DNA of 64,000 nt from an uncultured Oscillospiraceae bacterium (GTDB lineage Bacteria > Bacillota > Clostridia > Oscillospirales > Ruminococcaceae): contig URGV01000001.1 in the NCBI GenBank assembly GCA_900547455.1, positions 124,001-188,000 on the forward strand, in the 5' to 3' direction. The translations under genes and the position numbers were made by a program. Of this stretch, positions 41,742 through 50,613 are shown one piece after another. Below the pieces are notes generated by a model. That model did not search any database. It saw only the letters and a list, made by a program, of their open reading frames with translations, and was not told where the DNA came from. Each line of letters starts with the position of its first letter. Position 1 is the first letter of the stretch.

Positions 41742-42119
41742 ATGAACGTTGAAAACAACAATCAGCCGACTGGCAGCCTGAAAATTTCCCAGGATGTCCT
41801 GGCAACCATCGCAAATTTTGCGTCGGAGGAGATTGACGGCGTCGTTTCGCTGGCGAACACCTATGCGCCGATTAAGAGCCTGCTGAAAAGAGGAAGCATC
41901 GGCCGGCCGATTCAGATCAGCCTCAACGACGATGTCGCCGTTATCGATATCAGTGTCAACCTGAAATATGGCGCGAATATTCCACAGGTGGCGGAGGCGC
42001 TGCAGAAGACGGTCAAGGACGCAGTCCAGAACATGACCGGCATCACCGTTTCCAAGGTAAACGTGCATGTTGCGGGCATCGTTTTCCCGCAGACCGCGCC
42101 TGCAACCGTTGAAGAGTAA
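41742..42119 (+). CDS. Asp23/Gls24 family envelope stress protein
   Basis: A 125-residue protein of the Asp23 (YqhY-like) family. The core is SLKISQDVLATIANFASEEIDGVVSLAN followed by VIDISVNLKYGANIPQVAEALQKTVKDAVQNMTGITVSKVNVHVAGI. YqhY-type members sit upstream of nusB in many Firmicutes, as here, and influence fatty-acid and envelope balance. RBS ACAGGAGG is ten bases before ATG 41742. Confidence 0.92.
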   Translation: MNVENNNQPTGSLKISQDVLATIANFASEEIDGVVSLANTYAPIKSLLKRGSIGRPIQISLNDDVAVIDISVNLKYGANIPQVAEALQKTVKDAVQNMTGITVSKVNVHVAGIVFPQTAPATVEE

Positions 42120-42209
42120 GCGCATTTGCTCCCGTCAGGGATAACAGCTGTTTGAAAAAAGCATAGACCAGGTTTTGTGCCTCCGGCATAAAGCCGGAAA
42201 GGACAAAAC

Positions 42210-42620
42210 ATGAGCACAAAACGACATCAGGCCAGACAGGACGCGTTCTGTCTGCTTTTTGAAAAAACATTTACCGACGAGGATATCGATCAGATCATCG
42301 AAGGGGCAACACAGACCAGGGATTTGCAGGTGGACCGCTTCACACTGGATCTTGCCAAGGGAACGGTCGAGCACATGCAGGAGATCGACGCCCTGATTGA
42401 GCCAAAGCTGAAAAACTGGAAGCTCTCTCGCCTGTCTCGCGTTTCCCTTTCGGTTCTGCGCATGGCGGTGTATGAGCTGAAATATCTGACAGATATTCCG
42501 GCAGGGGTCACCATCAATGAGGCAGTGGAGCTGACCAAACAGTATGCCAGCGACGATGAGTACGCTTTTGTCAACGGTGTACTCGGCGCTGTTGCCAAAG
42601 ATTTGGGCCGCACCGAATAG
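42210..42620 (+). CDS. nusB: Transcription antitermination factor NusB
   Basis: A 136-residue all-helical RNA-binding protein that works with NusE/S10 in rRNA antitermination. The N-terminus RHQARQDAFCLLFEKTF and the C-terminal VTINEAVELTKQYASDDEYAFVNGVLGAVAKDL are diagnostic. A small hairpin (TCCGGC-ATAAA-GCCGGA) sits just before the ribosome site GGAAAGGA. Second gene of the operon. Confidence 0.95.
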   Translation: MSTKRHQARQDAFCLLFEKTFTDEDIDQIIEGATQTRDLQVDRFTLDLAKGTVEHMQEIDALIEPKLKNWKLSRLSRVSLSVLRMAVYELKYLTDIPAGVTINEAVELTKQYASDDEYAFVNGVLGAVAKDLGRTE

Positions 42621-42660
42621 GCTCTGCAAAGAATAGAATCATAAAGACAGGGTGAAAAAA

Positions 42661-43608
42661 ATGTCCTATTATTTGGGAATCGATACCAGCAATTATACAA
42701 CCTCGGCGGCTGTGTTTGACAGTGGAACCGGAAAGGTTGTCCACCGCAAAAAGCTGCTGCCGGTTGCCGAAGGTTCCCTGGGGCTCAAGCAAAGCGACGC
42801 TGTATTTGCGCATGTCAAACAGCTCCCCCAGATTTTGGAGGAGCTGTTTTTTGCTTTGCCCGCCATTTCGCTTGCGGCGGTGGGCGTTTCCGCACGTCCC
42901 AGAAACGCGGCCGATTCCTACATGCCGTGCTTTTTGACCGGGAAGCTGGCCGCCAGCGCGATCTGCTCGGCAAACCGCCTGCCGCTGTATGAGTTTTCGC
43001 ACCAGTGCGGCCACATCGCGGCGGCATTGTATTCAGCCGGTAAGCTGGATCTGATGCAAAAGGAATTTATCGCCTTTCACTTTTCGGGCGGCACAACCGA
43101 ATGCGTCCATGTCGCGCCGGACAAGCAAACGGTCTTTGGAACCGAGATTCTCTATCATTCGCTCGACCTCAAATGTGGGCAGGCAATCGATCGGGTAGGG
43201 GGAATGTTGGGTCTGCCGTTTCCGGCAGGTAAGGAGTTGGATCGGCTCTCCCTGCAGGCAGACAAGCACTTTCCGGTTAAGGTGACCTTTAAAGATGGGA
43301 ACTGCTGTGTCTCCGGGCTGCAGAACCAGTGTGAAAAACTGCTGCGCCAGGGTGAAAGCAGGGAGAATATCGCGCGTTTTTGCATCGATTCGGTTTGCAG
43401 GATTGTCGAGGAGATGACCCGCAACGTTATTGCGGATTATCCTGGGTTGCCGCTCATCTTTTCGGGGGGCGTGATGTCCAACAGCATCATCAGCAAAAAG
43501 ATTGCCAGGGAGTTCGGCGGCTTTTTTGCCGCGCCGGAATTTTCCGCGGACAACGCTGCAGGGACCGCGATCTTAGCGGCAGTGAGGGATGGTGTCCATT
43601 TTGAATGA
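42661..43608 (+). CDS. TsaD/Kae1-related ASKHA protein (M22-like paralogue)
   Basis: A 315-residue homologue of TsaD, the t6A tRNA-modification ATPase, but divergent. It keeps the ASKHA phosphate loop (LGIDTSNYTTSAAV), the metal-binding HxxxH pair (HQCGHIAAAL) and the FHFSGGTTE and FSGGVMSN motifs. It lacks several stretches typical of true TsaD and is found next to nusB-xseA, so it is probably a paralogue of unknown role. ATG 42661 follows AGGGTG; GTG 42652 is unlikely. It overlaps the xseA frame by 20 bases. Confidence 0.85.
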   Translation: MSYYLGIDTSNYTTSAAVFDSGTGKVVHRKKLLPVAEGSLGLKQSDAVFAHVKQLPQILEELFFALPAISLAAVGVSARPRNAADSYMPCFLTGKLAASAICSANRLPLYEFSHQCGHIAAALYSAGKLDLMQKEFIAFHFSGGTTECVHVAPDKQTVFGTEILYHSLDLKCGQAIDRVGGMLGLPFPAGKELDRLSLQADKHFPVKVTFKDGNCCVSGLQNQCEKLLRQGESRENIARFCIDSVCRIVEEMTRNVIADYPGLPLIFSGGVMSNSIISKKIAREFGGFFAAPEFSADNAAGTAILAAVRDGVHFE

Positions 43609-44830
43609 GATTTTGACCGTCTCACAGCTCAACCGTTATGTGAAAAGTGTCTTGGATGGAGATTTCAGGCTGCGGGACCTTTTCCTGCGGGGGGAAATCT
43701 CTAACTATACCCGCCACTACCGAAGTGGCCACCTCTACTTTACCCTAAAAGAGGGCGGGAGCGCGGTCAAGGCGGTGATGTTTGCCGGTTATGCGCAGGA
43801 TCTTGCGTTCGAGCCGGAAAATGGGATGGCGGTCATTCTGCGCTGCTCGGTTTCCCTGTATGAGCGGGATGGAAGCTATCAGATCTATGTCTATGAGATG
43901 CAGCCGGACGGCAGAGGAGCTTTGCAGGTCGCGTTTGAGCAGCTCTACCGCAAATTGCAGGTGCAGGGGCTGTTTGACGAAACAAATAAAAAGCCGATTC
44001 CGCGCTTTACACAGCGCATCGGTGTGGTGACTTCGGAAACGGGAGCCGCGCTGCAGGATATCCTCAATATCCTTTCCCGCCGCTGCCCGATGGCGCAGGT
44101 GGTGCTTGCTCCCGCACTGGTACAGGGAAGGGAGGCTCCCGACTCTCTGATCGCCGCCTTGCAGGCGCTGGATGAGTGGGGAAAATGCGACGTCATCATT
44201 ATCGGCCGCGGCGGCGGCTCGATGGAGGATCTCTGGTGCTTTAACGATGAGCGGTTGGTGCGGCAGATTGTGGCTTGTCACACGCCAATCATTTCAGCGG
44301 TTGGGCACGAGACCGATTTTACACTGTGCGATTATGCTGCTGACCTAAGGGCACCGACGCCTTCGGCGGCCGCGGAGCTTGCCAGCGTCAAGATGGAGCA
44401 GCTGGAGGAGTGTCTGGAAATACTTGCGGACCGCACAAAGCGTGCTGCTGGACACTGCCTTGCGCAAAAGGAGCAGCAGCTGCAGCGTCTGTCCTTGCAG
44501 CTTACCCACCTTACGCCGGAAAGGCGGCTGCAAGAATATGCAGAAAAATTGCAAAATCTTTGGAATATGATACAATCTTCGGAAAAAAGTGTTATAATAA
44601 AAAAACAGGAGGCACTGCGACTGCAGTCCGCGCGCTTGCAGGCTCTGGATCCGATGGCGCGTTTGGCCGGCGGATACAGCATGGTGCTGAAGGATGGCCG
44701 TGTGTTGTCCTCAATACAGCAGGCGCAGGAAGGCGATCACCTGCAGGTGCGCCTGCACGATGGCACGCTGCGCGTCCTGACAGAGGAAGTAACTCCCTTA
44801 AAGGAGTGTGAAAAATGCCGGAAAAATTAA
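43589..44830 (+). CDS. xseA: Exodeoxyribonuclease VII large subunit
   Basis: A 413-residue catalytic subunit that degrades single-stranded DNA from either end. The OB-fold is at the N-terminus (LTVSQLNRYVKSVLDGDFRLRDLFLRGEISNY). The conserved nuclease motifs follow (RIGVVTSETGAALQDILNILSRR; IIIGRGGGSMEDLW; SAVGHETDFTLCDYAADLRAPTPSAAAEL), then a long coiled coil. The exact start among ATG 43589, GTG 43592 and TTG 43601 is uncertain because the SD-like GAGGG is very close. The end overlaps xseB by 16 bases. Confidence 0.93.
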   Translation: MVSILNEILTVSQLNRYVKSVLDGDFRLRDLFLRGEISNYTRHYRSGHLYFTLKEGGSAVKAVMFAGYAQDLAFEPENGMAVILRCSVSLYERDGSYQIYVYEMQPDGRGALQVAFEQLYRKLQVQGLFDETNKKPIPRFTQRIGVVTSETGAALQDILNILSRRCPMAQVVLAPALVQGREAPDSLIAALQALDEWGKCDVIIIGRGGGSMEDLWCFNDERLVRQIVACHTPIISAVGHETDFTLCDYAADLRAPTPSAAAELASVKMEQLEECLEILADRTKRAAGHCLAQKEQQLQRLSLQLTHLTPERRLQEYAEKLQNLWNMIQSSEKSVIIKKQEALRLQSARLQALDPMARLAGGYSMVLKDGRVLSSIQQAQEGDHLQVRLHDGTLRVLTEEVTPLKECEKCRKN

Positions 44831-45045
44831 ACTTTGAAGAGTCCCTGCAGAAGCTGGAGGAAATCGCAGAAAAGCTGGAGCAGGGCAATATCAATCTGGA
44901 CGAGTCGGTAGAGCTGTACGCGCAGGCCAGCAAACTGGTTGTGGCCTGCCAGAAGAAGCTGGGCGCCGCACAGCTGAAGCTCGAAAAGCTGGAGCCAAAG
45001 CTAATGGAGGAGAAGCAGGAGCAAAAGGAGGAGCAGGATGTATAA
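44815..45045 (+). CDS. xseB: Exodeoxyribonuclease VII small subunit
   Basis: A 76-residue helical subunit that binds the large subunit in several copies. The family pattern NFEESLQKLEEIAEKLEQGNINLDESVELYAQASKLV is intact, followed by a lysine/glutamate-rich tail. It is coupled by overlap to xseA upstream and ispA downstream (8 bases). Confidence 0.95.
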   Translation: MPEKLNFEESLQKLEEIAEKLEQGNINLDESVELYAQASKLVVACQKKLGAAQLKLEKLEPKLMEEKQEQKEEQDV

Positions 45046-45922
45046 TTTTCAGCAGCGATTAGAGCAGTGCGCGGCGCTGACCGAGCAAACGCTTGATCTG
45101 TATCTGCCTCAACAGGAGGGAGACCGTGTCACCGAAGCAATGCGATACAGCCTGCTGGGCGGCGGAAAACGCCTGCGGGCGGCGCTGGCATTGGAGTTTT
45201 GCCGCGCTCTCTGCGCAGATCAGCAGCCAGCTTTGCCTTTTGCCTGTGCTCTGGAAATGGTGCATGCATACTCGCTGATTCACGATGATCTGCCTTGCAT
45301 GGACGACGACGATATGCGCCGCGGCAAACCCTCCTGCCACATCGCTTTTGGGGAAGCGGTTGCGCTTCTGGCCGGGGACGGGCTGTTGACCAAAGCTTTT
45401 GAGGTGCTTGCCACTCACAGCTGCCTGCCGCCGGAGCGGACGGTGCAGGCGGTGCAGGTGCTCGCACAGGCTGCGGGACATCTGGGAATGATCGGCGGGC
45501 AGCGGATGGATCTGGAAAATGAAAAGATGCAGGCCGAGATCGAGCGGGTCGAACAGACCGACCGGCTAAAGACTGGGGCGCTCATCTGTGCGGCGGCAAA
45601 GCTGGGATGTATCGCCGCCGGAGCAGATGAGGAAAGGATCCTGCTGGCAGAAAGCTATGCGCAGAAGGTTGGCCTGGCCTTTCAGATTACCGATGACATA
45701 TTGGACTGCACCGGCGACGAAAAAACGCTGGGCAAGCCGACCGGTTCCGATGAGCAGAACCACAAGACAACCTATGTTTCGGTGTACGGTGTGGAGCAGG
45801 CGCGTCAGGTGGCGCAGCAGCTGCTAGAACAGGCAAAATGTGACCTGGACAGTATGAAGCTGGAAGAGCAGGCAAACTTTTTGTACGACTTGGCTGATTA
45901 TGTTCTGGAACGGCGTCATTAA
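45038..45922 (+). CDS. ispA: Polyprenyl synthetase (farnesyl diphosphate synthase)
   Basis: A 294-residue trans-isoprenyl diphosphate synthase that condenses IPP with allylic diphosphates. First Asp-rich motif: DDLPCMDDDDMRRG (~residue 84); second: ITDDILDCTGDEKTLGKPTGSD (~222). The early GGGKRLRAAL substrate-binding motif is present. Its place beside xseB and upstream of dxs is the usual Firmicutes arrangement. Overlaps xseB by 8 bases. Confidence 0.94.
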   Translation: MYNFQQRLEQCAALTEQTLDLYLPQQEGDRVTEAMRYSLLGGGKRLRAALALEFCRALCADQQPALPFACALEMVHAYSLIHDDLPCMDDDDMRRGKPSCHIAFGEAVALLAGDGLLTKAFEVLATHSCLPPERTVQAVQVLAQAAGHLGMIGGQRMDLENEKMQAEIERVEQTDRLKTGALICAAAKLGCIAAGADEERILLAESYAQKVGLAFQITDDILDCTGDEKTLGKPTGSDEQNHKTTYVSVYGVEQARQVAQQLLEQAKCDLDSMKLEEQANFLYDLADYVLERRH

Positions 45923-45973
45923 CCCTTTCGCCTTTATCATAAGGAACGGAATAGAATTTAAGGAATGAGTTAG

Positions 45974-46519
45974 ATGGGAAATATCACCTTTATTTTCAGC
46001 AATTATTATATTGACGTCGCCTTTCTTGCCTGGCTGATCGCCCAGGTACTAAAAACGCTGCTTGCATTCTTCTTGACGAAGGAAATAGTCTGGGAGAGAA
46101 TGGTGGGCGCCGGCGGCATGCCGAGCTCCCACTCCGCTTTGGTGTGCTCGTTGACCGTTGCACTGGAGCGCAAACTGGGATTTACCTCGCCGGAATTTGC
46201 TATTGCCCTGGTCATCGCTGCGGTCGTCATGTACGACGCGATGGGTGTTCGCCGTGCGGCAGGTGAGCAGGCAAAGGTATTGAACAAAATTGTCGAGCTT
46301 ACATACGACAACATCAAAGAGATGTTTATGCCGGAAAAAAAGGTCGATATCAAGAATCTTTTTATCCGCCGCAAGAATATGGAGATCGATCCTGAAGAGG
46401 CACGCAAACGCGAGGAGGGCAGGGCGCTGCTCAAGGAGCTGCTGGGACATACTCCATTGGAGGTTCTGGCTGGAGCAGTGCTGGGAATCACGGTTGCCAT
46501 GTTGATACCGGTATTTTAA
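45974..46519 (+). CDS. Divergent PAP2 family membrane protein (YuiD-like, DUF212)
   Basis: A 181-residue membrane protein with about four helices. Family motifs are QVLKTLLAFFLTKEIVWERMVGAGGMPSSHSALV and VVMYDAMGVRRAAGEQAKVLN, ending in GHTPLEVLAGAVLGITVAMLIPVF. PAP2-type phosphatases act on lipid phosphates; a role in dephosphorylating polyprenyl diphosphates would fit its place between ispA and dxs, but is inferred. Confidence 0.9.
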   Translation: MGNITFIFSNYYIDVAFLAWLIAQVLKTLLAFFLTKEIVWERMVGAGGMPSSHSALVCSLTVALERKLGFTSPEFAIALVIAAVVMYDAMGVRRAAGEQAKVLNKIVELTYDNIKEMFMPEKKVDIKNLFIRRKNMEIDPEEARKREEGRALLKELLGHTPLEVLAGAVLGITVAMLIPVF

Positions 46520-46542
46520 ATGTAGACAGGAGCATCGGACAG

Positions 46543-48432
46543 ATGATGTCAAGCATATTGGACACAATCTCTTCGCCGGAAGATCTGAAAAATCTTCCGT
46601 TTGAAGAGCTGGAGCCGCTGTGTACAGAGATAAGAGAAACGCTGATTCAAACAACGGCGAAGACAGGGGGACATCTGGCCTCCAATTTGGGGACGGTGGA
46701 GCTGACAGTTGCGCTCCACCGGATTTTTGACTGCCCTGCAGATCAGATTGTCTGGGATGTGGGGCACCAGTGCTACACGCATAAACTGCTGACCGGGCGC
46801 AGAGAGCGCTTTTCGACGCTGCGTCAGGAGGGGGGGATCTCCGGATTCCCCAAGCACAACGAAAGTGAATACGATGCCTTTGTCGCGGGCCATTCCAGCA
46901 CCTCCATCTCGGTGGCGTCGGGTTTGGCGCGCGCCAAAAAGCTGCAGGGGGACCAGCACCACGTCATCGCTGTCATCGGGGACGGGGCGTTCACCAGCGG
47001 CTTGGCGTATGAAGGGGCAAACAACGCGGCCCGTTTTGGGGACAATCTGATTGTCATTCTCAACGACAACAAGATGTCCATCTCCAAAAATGTCGGGGCG
47101 TTTTCCAAATACCTTTCCAAAATCCGTTCCAGACCGGCCTATTTTCGCACAAAGGATACGGTAGAATCGATCTTTAATCGTGTGCCGCTGGTGGGCAAAC
47201 CGCTCAACCGCACAATCCAGAAGTGCAAGAATACGATCAAAGCTGTCGTCTACGGCAGTAATTGGTTTGAGGATATGGGCTTTTATTATCTGGGCCCCAT
47301 CGACGGCCACAATCTGGAGACGCTGTGCGATGTCCTGGAGCGGGCAAAGGAGCTGCACCGCCCGGTTTTTCTGCATGTGGAGACACAAAAAGGCAAGGGC
47401 TACAGCTATGCGGAGGAAAATCCGGGAGAGTACCACGGGACCTCCGGCTTTGATATCGATACAGGCAAGGCCTTTCAGGCGGCGGGGACCAACTTTTCAA
47501 ACGAGTTTGGACTCTACCTGACCGAGCTTGGCAAGCAGGATAAGCGGATCTGTGCCATTACGGCGGCGATGAAGTACGGCACCGGGCTCAACCATTTTTC
47601 CCATGCGTTCCGACAGGAAGGGCGTTTCTTTGATGTGGGGATCGCCGAGCCGCATGCGGTCACCTTCGCAGGTGGACTTGCTGCAAACGGAATGATTCCA
47701 GTGTTTGCGGTTTATTCCTCCTTCTTGCAGCGGTGTTATGATGAGATTATTCACGACCTCTCCATCGAAAAGCAGCATGTGATTATTGGAATCGACCGGG
47801 CAGGGATTGTCGGCAACGATGGGGAAACCCATCAGGGGTTGTTTGACGTCGCAATGCTTTCCAGTGTTCCGGGCATCACCGTCTATTCTCCGGCCACCTA
47901 TGAGGAGCTGCGCAAAACGTTGTACGAAAGCATCTACCATCAGACCGGCGTCTGCTGTGTGCGTTATCCAAGGGGCGGGGAGGGAAAACTCCCTGCTGGA
48001 TTTGCGCCGGACGAAGCCTGGTCGGTCCGCAGCATTTCCCCAAAGTCTCCGCGCAAAAAGCTGGGGCTTGTCACCTATGGCAAGGAGACAGTGCAGGTTT
48101 GCAAGGCAGCGGAACAGCTCAAGGAACAGGGTATTGCGGTCTCTGTTCTGAAACTGCTGCGCCTGTTGCCTTTCCCAGAGGATTCGCTGCGTCCCTTGAT
48201 GGGCTGCGACGCGATCCTGTTTGTGGAAGAGGGAATCCAGAGCGGAGGCATTGGACAGATGTTTGGCGAGAAGCTGCTGGAGCGGCAGTATCGCGGCGAA
48301 TACCGCATCCTTGCGGTGGATAACCGCTTTGTCGAGCAGGCCTCAACCGACCGCGCGCTGGCGCTGACCGGACTGGACGCGGCAGGCATTGTGCGCACCT
48401 GTCAAACCTGGCTGGGGATAGCGGCCGATTAG
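46543..48432 (+). CDS. dxs: 1-deoxy-D-xylulose-5-phosphate synthase
   Basis: A 629-residue thiamine-diphosphate enzyme that makes DXP from pyruvate and glyceraldehyde 3-phosphate, the first step of the MEP isoprenoid pathway. Visible motifs: GTVELTVALHRIFDCPADQIVWDVGHQ, the TPP motif GDGAFTSGLAYEGANNA (~145), and the central YGPIDGH-like YLGPIDGHNLE. The C-terminal transketolase domains include DVGIAEPHAVTFAGGLA (~366) and VVGIDRAGIVGNDGETHQG-like sequence. Full length. ATG 46543 is nine bases after AGGAGC. Confidence 0.95.
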   Translation: MMSSILDTISSPEDLKNLPFEELEPLCTEIRETLIQTTAKTGGHLASNLGTVELTVALHRIFDCPADQIVWDVGHQCYTHKLLTGRRERFSTLRQEGGISGFPKHNESEYDAFVAGHSSTSISVASGLARAKKLQGDQHHVIAVIGDGAFTSGLAYEGANNAARFGDNLIVILNDNKMSISKNVGAFSKYLSKIRSRPAYFRTKDTVESIFNRVPLVGKPLNRTIQKCKNTIKAVVYGSNWFEDMGFYYLGPIDGHNLETLCDVLERAKELHRPVFLHVETQKGKGYSYAEENPGEYHGTSGFDIDTGKAFQAAGTNFSNEFGLYLTELGKQDKRICAITAAMKYGTGLNHFSHAFRQEGRFFDVGIAEPHAVTFAGGLAANGMIPVFAVYSSFLQRCYDEIIHDLSIEKQHVIIGIDRAGIVGNDGETHQGLFDVAMLSSVPGITVYSPATYEELRKTLYESIYHQTGVCCVRYPRGGEGKLPAGFAPDEAWSVRSISPKSPRKKLGLVTYGKETVQVCKAAEQLKEQGIAVSVLKLLRLLPFPEDSLRPLMGCDAILFVEEGIQSGGIGQMFGEKLLERQYRGEYRILAVDNRFVEQASTDRALALTGLDAAGIVRTCQTWLGIAAD

Positions 48433-48458
48433 ATCGAGTTTTATTTGGGAGGATTATC

Positions 48459-49271
48459 GTGAAAGAGCGATTGGATATTGTTCTCGTGCAGAGAAAACTT
48501 GCGGCAAGCCGCGAAAAAGCAAAGAGCATCATTATGGAGGGGCTGGTCTACGTCAATGGGCAGAAGTCCGACAAGCCGGGAACCCCTGTCAAAGAGGATG
48601 ACCAGATTGAAATTCGCGGGGAAGTTCTGCGCTATGTCAGCCGCGGTGGAAAAAAACTGGAAAAGGCGATGCAGGTATTTCCGATCCAGCTGGATGGGCG
48701 CGTCTGCATCGACATCGGCGCCTCCACCGGCGGCTTCACCGACTGCATGCTGCAAAACGGTGCGGTGAAGGTCTACTCGGTGGATGTTGGCTACGGCCAG
48801 CTGGCGTGGTCGCTGCGTAACGATCCAAGGGTCGTCAATCTGGAGCGGACCAATATCCGCTACATCACCGAGGAACAGGTTCCGGAGCTGGTCGATTTTA
48901 TTTCGGTCGACGTCTCATTTATCTCCCTGACACTGGTGCTGCCGGTGGCCTGGAAGCTGCTGAAAGAAGGCGCCGAGATGGTGTGCCTTGTGAAGCCGCA
49001 GTTTGAGGCGGGCAAGGACAAGGTCGGCAAGAAAGGCGTGGTGCGAGAGCCGCAGATTCACCGCGAAGTGATCGAAAAGGTTGTCGACTGCGCCCAGCAG
49101 TTGGGCTTTTCCATTATGGGTCTGGATTTTTCTCCGATCAAAGGTCCGGAAGGAAATATCGAATATCTTCTTTTCCTGCAAAAACCGGTTGGGGCGGAGC
49201 AGGTACAGCTTTGCTTAAACGAAGAAAGCGTCGGTCAGGTGGTGCAAAACGCCCACGAAAGTTTGTCTTAA
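48459..49271 (+). CDS. tlyA: TlyA family rRNA (cytidine-2'-O)-methyltransferase
   Basis: A 270-residue protein with an N-terminal S4 RNA-binding domain (ERLDIVLVQRKLAASREKAKSIIMEGLVYVNG) and an FtsJ-like SAM methyltransferase domain (CIDIGASTGGFTDCMLQNGA ~residue 86; VSFISLTLVLP; LVKPQFEAGKDKVGKKGVV). Homologues methylate ribosomal RNA and some are called hemolysins. GTG start behind TTGGGAGG. Operon position between dxs and nadK is common in Clostridia. Confidence 0.94.
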   Translation: MKERLDIVLVQRKLAASREKAKSIIMEGLVYVNGQKSDKPGTPVKEDDQIEIRGEVLRYVSRGGKKLEKAMQVFPIQLDGRVCIDIGASTGGFTDCMLQNGAVKVYSVDVGYGQLAWSLRNDPRVVNLERTNIRYITEEQVPELVDFISVDVSFISLTLVLPVAWKLLKEGAEMVCLVKPQFEAGKDKVGKKGVVREPQIHREVIEKVVDCAQQLGFSIMGLDFSPIKGPEGNIEYLLFLQKPVGAEQVQLCLNEESVGQVVQNAHESLS

Positions 49272-49287
49272 GTGGAGGGTTTGCACG

Positions 49288-50130
49288 ATGAATATTTTGC
49301 TGATTCCCAATCTGGGGAAAAAAAATGCCTACGAATGTACCTGTGAAGTCATCAAAAGGCTGACCAACTACGGCTGCAGCTGCTGGATGTTTGAGGAGCG
49401 GCTGGCAGATTTTGTCGGACAGCCGGTGCAGATGATGACGCCGCAACAGTCGATGGATTTAATCATCTCGATTGGAGGGGACGGGACAATTATCCACAGC
49501 GCGCACCATGCGCTGCAGCTGGATTGTCCGGTCCTAGGCATCAATGCAGGCAGGCTGGGCTTTTTAACCGAGATTGAATACAACGATCTGGACCGGCTGG
49601 AGGATGTGGTGCAGGGACGGTATACCATCCAGCCCCGCATGATGCTGCATGCCACCGTCATCAAACCGGACAGCCGGTTGGAATTTTCGGCGCTCAACGA
49701 TGTTGTGCTGACCACCGGGCCGCTGGGGAAAATGGTGGACATCGATGTGGAGATGAAGAGTGGATTTTTAAACAGCTATCGGGCGGATGGCCTTATCTTT
49801 GCTACGCCGACCGGATCGACCGCCTACGCGATGAGTGCGGGTGGACCGATCGTTTATTCCTCCATCGAGTGCATTTCCATCACGCCAGTTTGTCCACATT
49901 CGCTCTTTTCCCGCACAATTCTGCATTCTCCGGATGAGATTTTCACAGTCCGAGGCAAACACATCAACAACTCCGAAATTTTATATCTGTCGGTGGATGG
50001 AGAAAACCGCCTGCGCATCGATCCGGGCGACTGCGTTGTAATCTCAAAGGATGAGAAGTACGTCAAGTTTATCAACTTTGGCTCAAAAAATTATTATGAA
50101 AAGCTGAACAAAAAGATTTTGGGGAGATGA
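49288..50130 (+). CDS. nadK: NAD kinase
   Basis: A 280-residue enzyme that phosphorylates NAD to NADP. The GGDGT motif lies in ISIGGDGTIIHSAHHAL, followed by PVLGINAGRLGFLTEIE. NDVVLTTG and TPTGSTAYAMSAGGPIV (the NE/D and second glycine-rich motif) and ITPVCPHSLFSRTI are also present. It overlaps argR by four bases (ATGA), implying coupled translation. Confidence 0.95.
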   Translation: MNILLIPNLGKKNAYECTCEVIKRLTNYGCSCWMFEERLADFVGQPVQMMTPQQSMDLIISIGGDGTIIHSAHHALQLDCPVLGINAGRLGFLTEIEYNDLDRLEDVVQGRYTIQPRMMLHATVIKPDSRLEFSALNDVVLTTGPLGKMVDIDVEMKSGFLNSYRADGLIFATPTGSTAYAMSAGGPIVYSSIECISITPVCPHSLFSRTILHSPDEIFTVRGKHINNSEILYLSVDGENRLRIDPGDCVVISKDEKYVKFINFGSKNYYEKLNKKILGR

Positions 50131-50597
50131 TAAAATTGAAGAAATCCAAGCGCCATGAGAAAATTTTGGAGCTGATTGCGCGGTATGAGATTGAAACGCA
50201 GGAGGAGCTGCAGGATCGCCTGAACGAGGAAGGTTTTTCAGTGACGCAGGCAACCGTTTCGCGCGACATCAAGGATCTGCGCCTGATTAAAACAGCTTCG
50301 CTCAATGGCGGCTATCACTACACCGTCAACCATTCGGGGAAGAGCGGGCGGGAGGAGCTGGCGTTTAAATTTCATGCCATCTTTGCCGAGGCTGTCGAAG
50401 GGATTAAATCCGCGCAGAATCTGGTAGTGGTCAAGTGCTATACCGGCATGGCAAACGCGGTGTGCGCGGCGCTGGATAGCCTCTCCTGGCCTGGCCTTGT
50501 GGGGACAATCGCCGGAGATGACACCATCCTGCTGGTGATGCAGGACAATCAGTCAGCGGAAAACATCGTGGCCGAGCTGTACAAGCTGGCGCAGTAA
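50127..50597 (+). CDS. argR: Arginine repressor ArgR/AhrC
   Basis: A 156-residue regulator of arginine metabolism. The winged helix spans ~residues 8-70 (KILELIARYEIETQEELQDRLNEEGFSVTQATVSRDIKDL). The C-terminal hexamerisation and arginine-binding domain ends in PGLVGTIAGDDTILLVMQDNQSAENI. In this position, before recN, it is typical of Firmicutes. A TTG at 50136 is an alternative start. Confidence 0.94.
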   Translation: MIKLKKSKRHEKILELIARYEIETQEELQDRLNEEGFSVTQATVSRDIKDLRLIKTASLNGGYHYTVNHSGKSGREELAFKFHAIFAEAVEGIKSAQNLVVVKCYTGMANAVCAALDSLSWPGLVGTIAGDDTILLVMQDNQSAENIVAELYKLAQ

Positions 50598-50613
50598 AAA
50601 GGAAGATTGCAAG

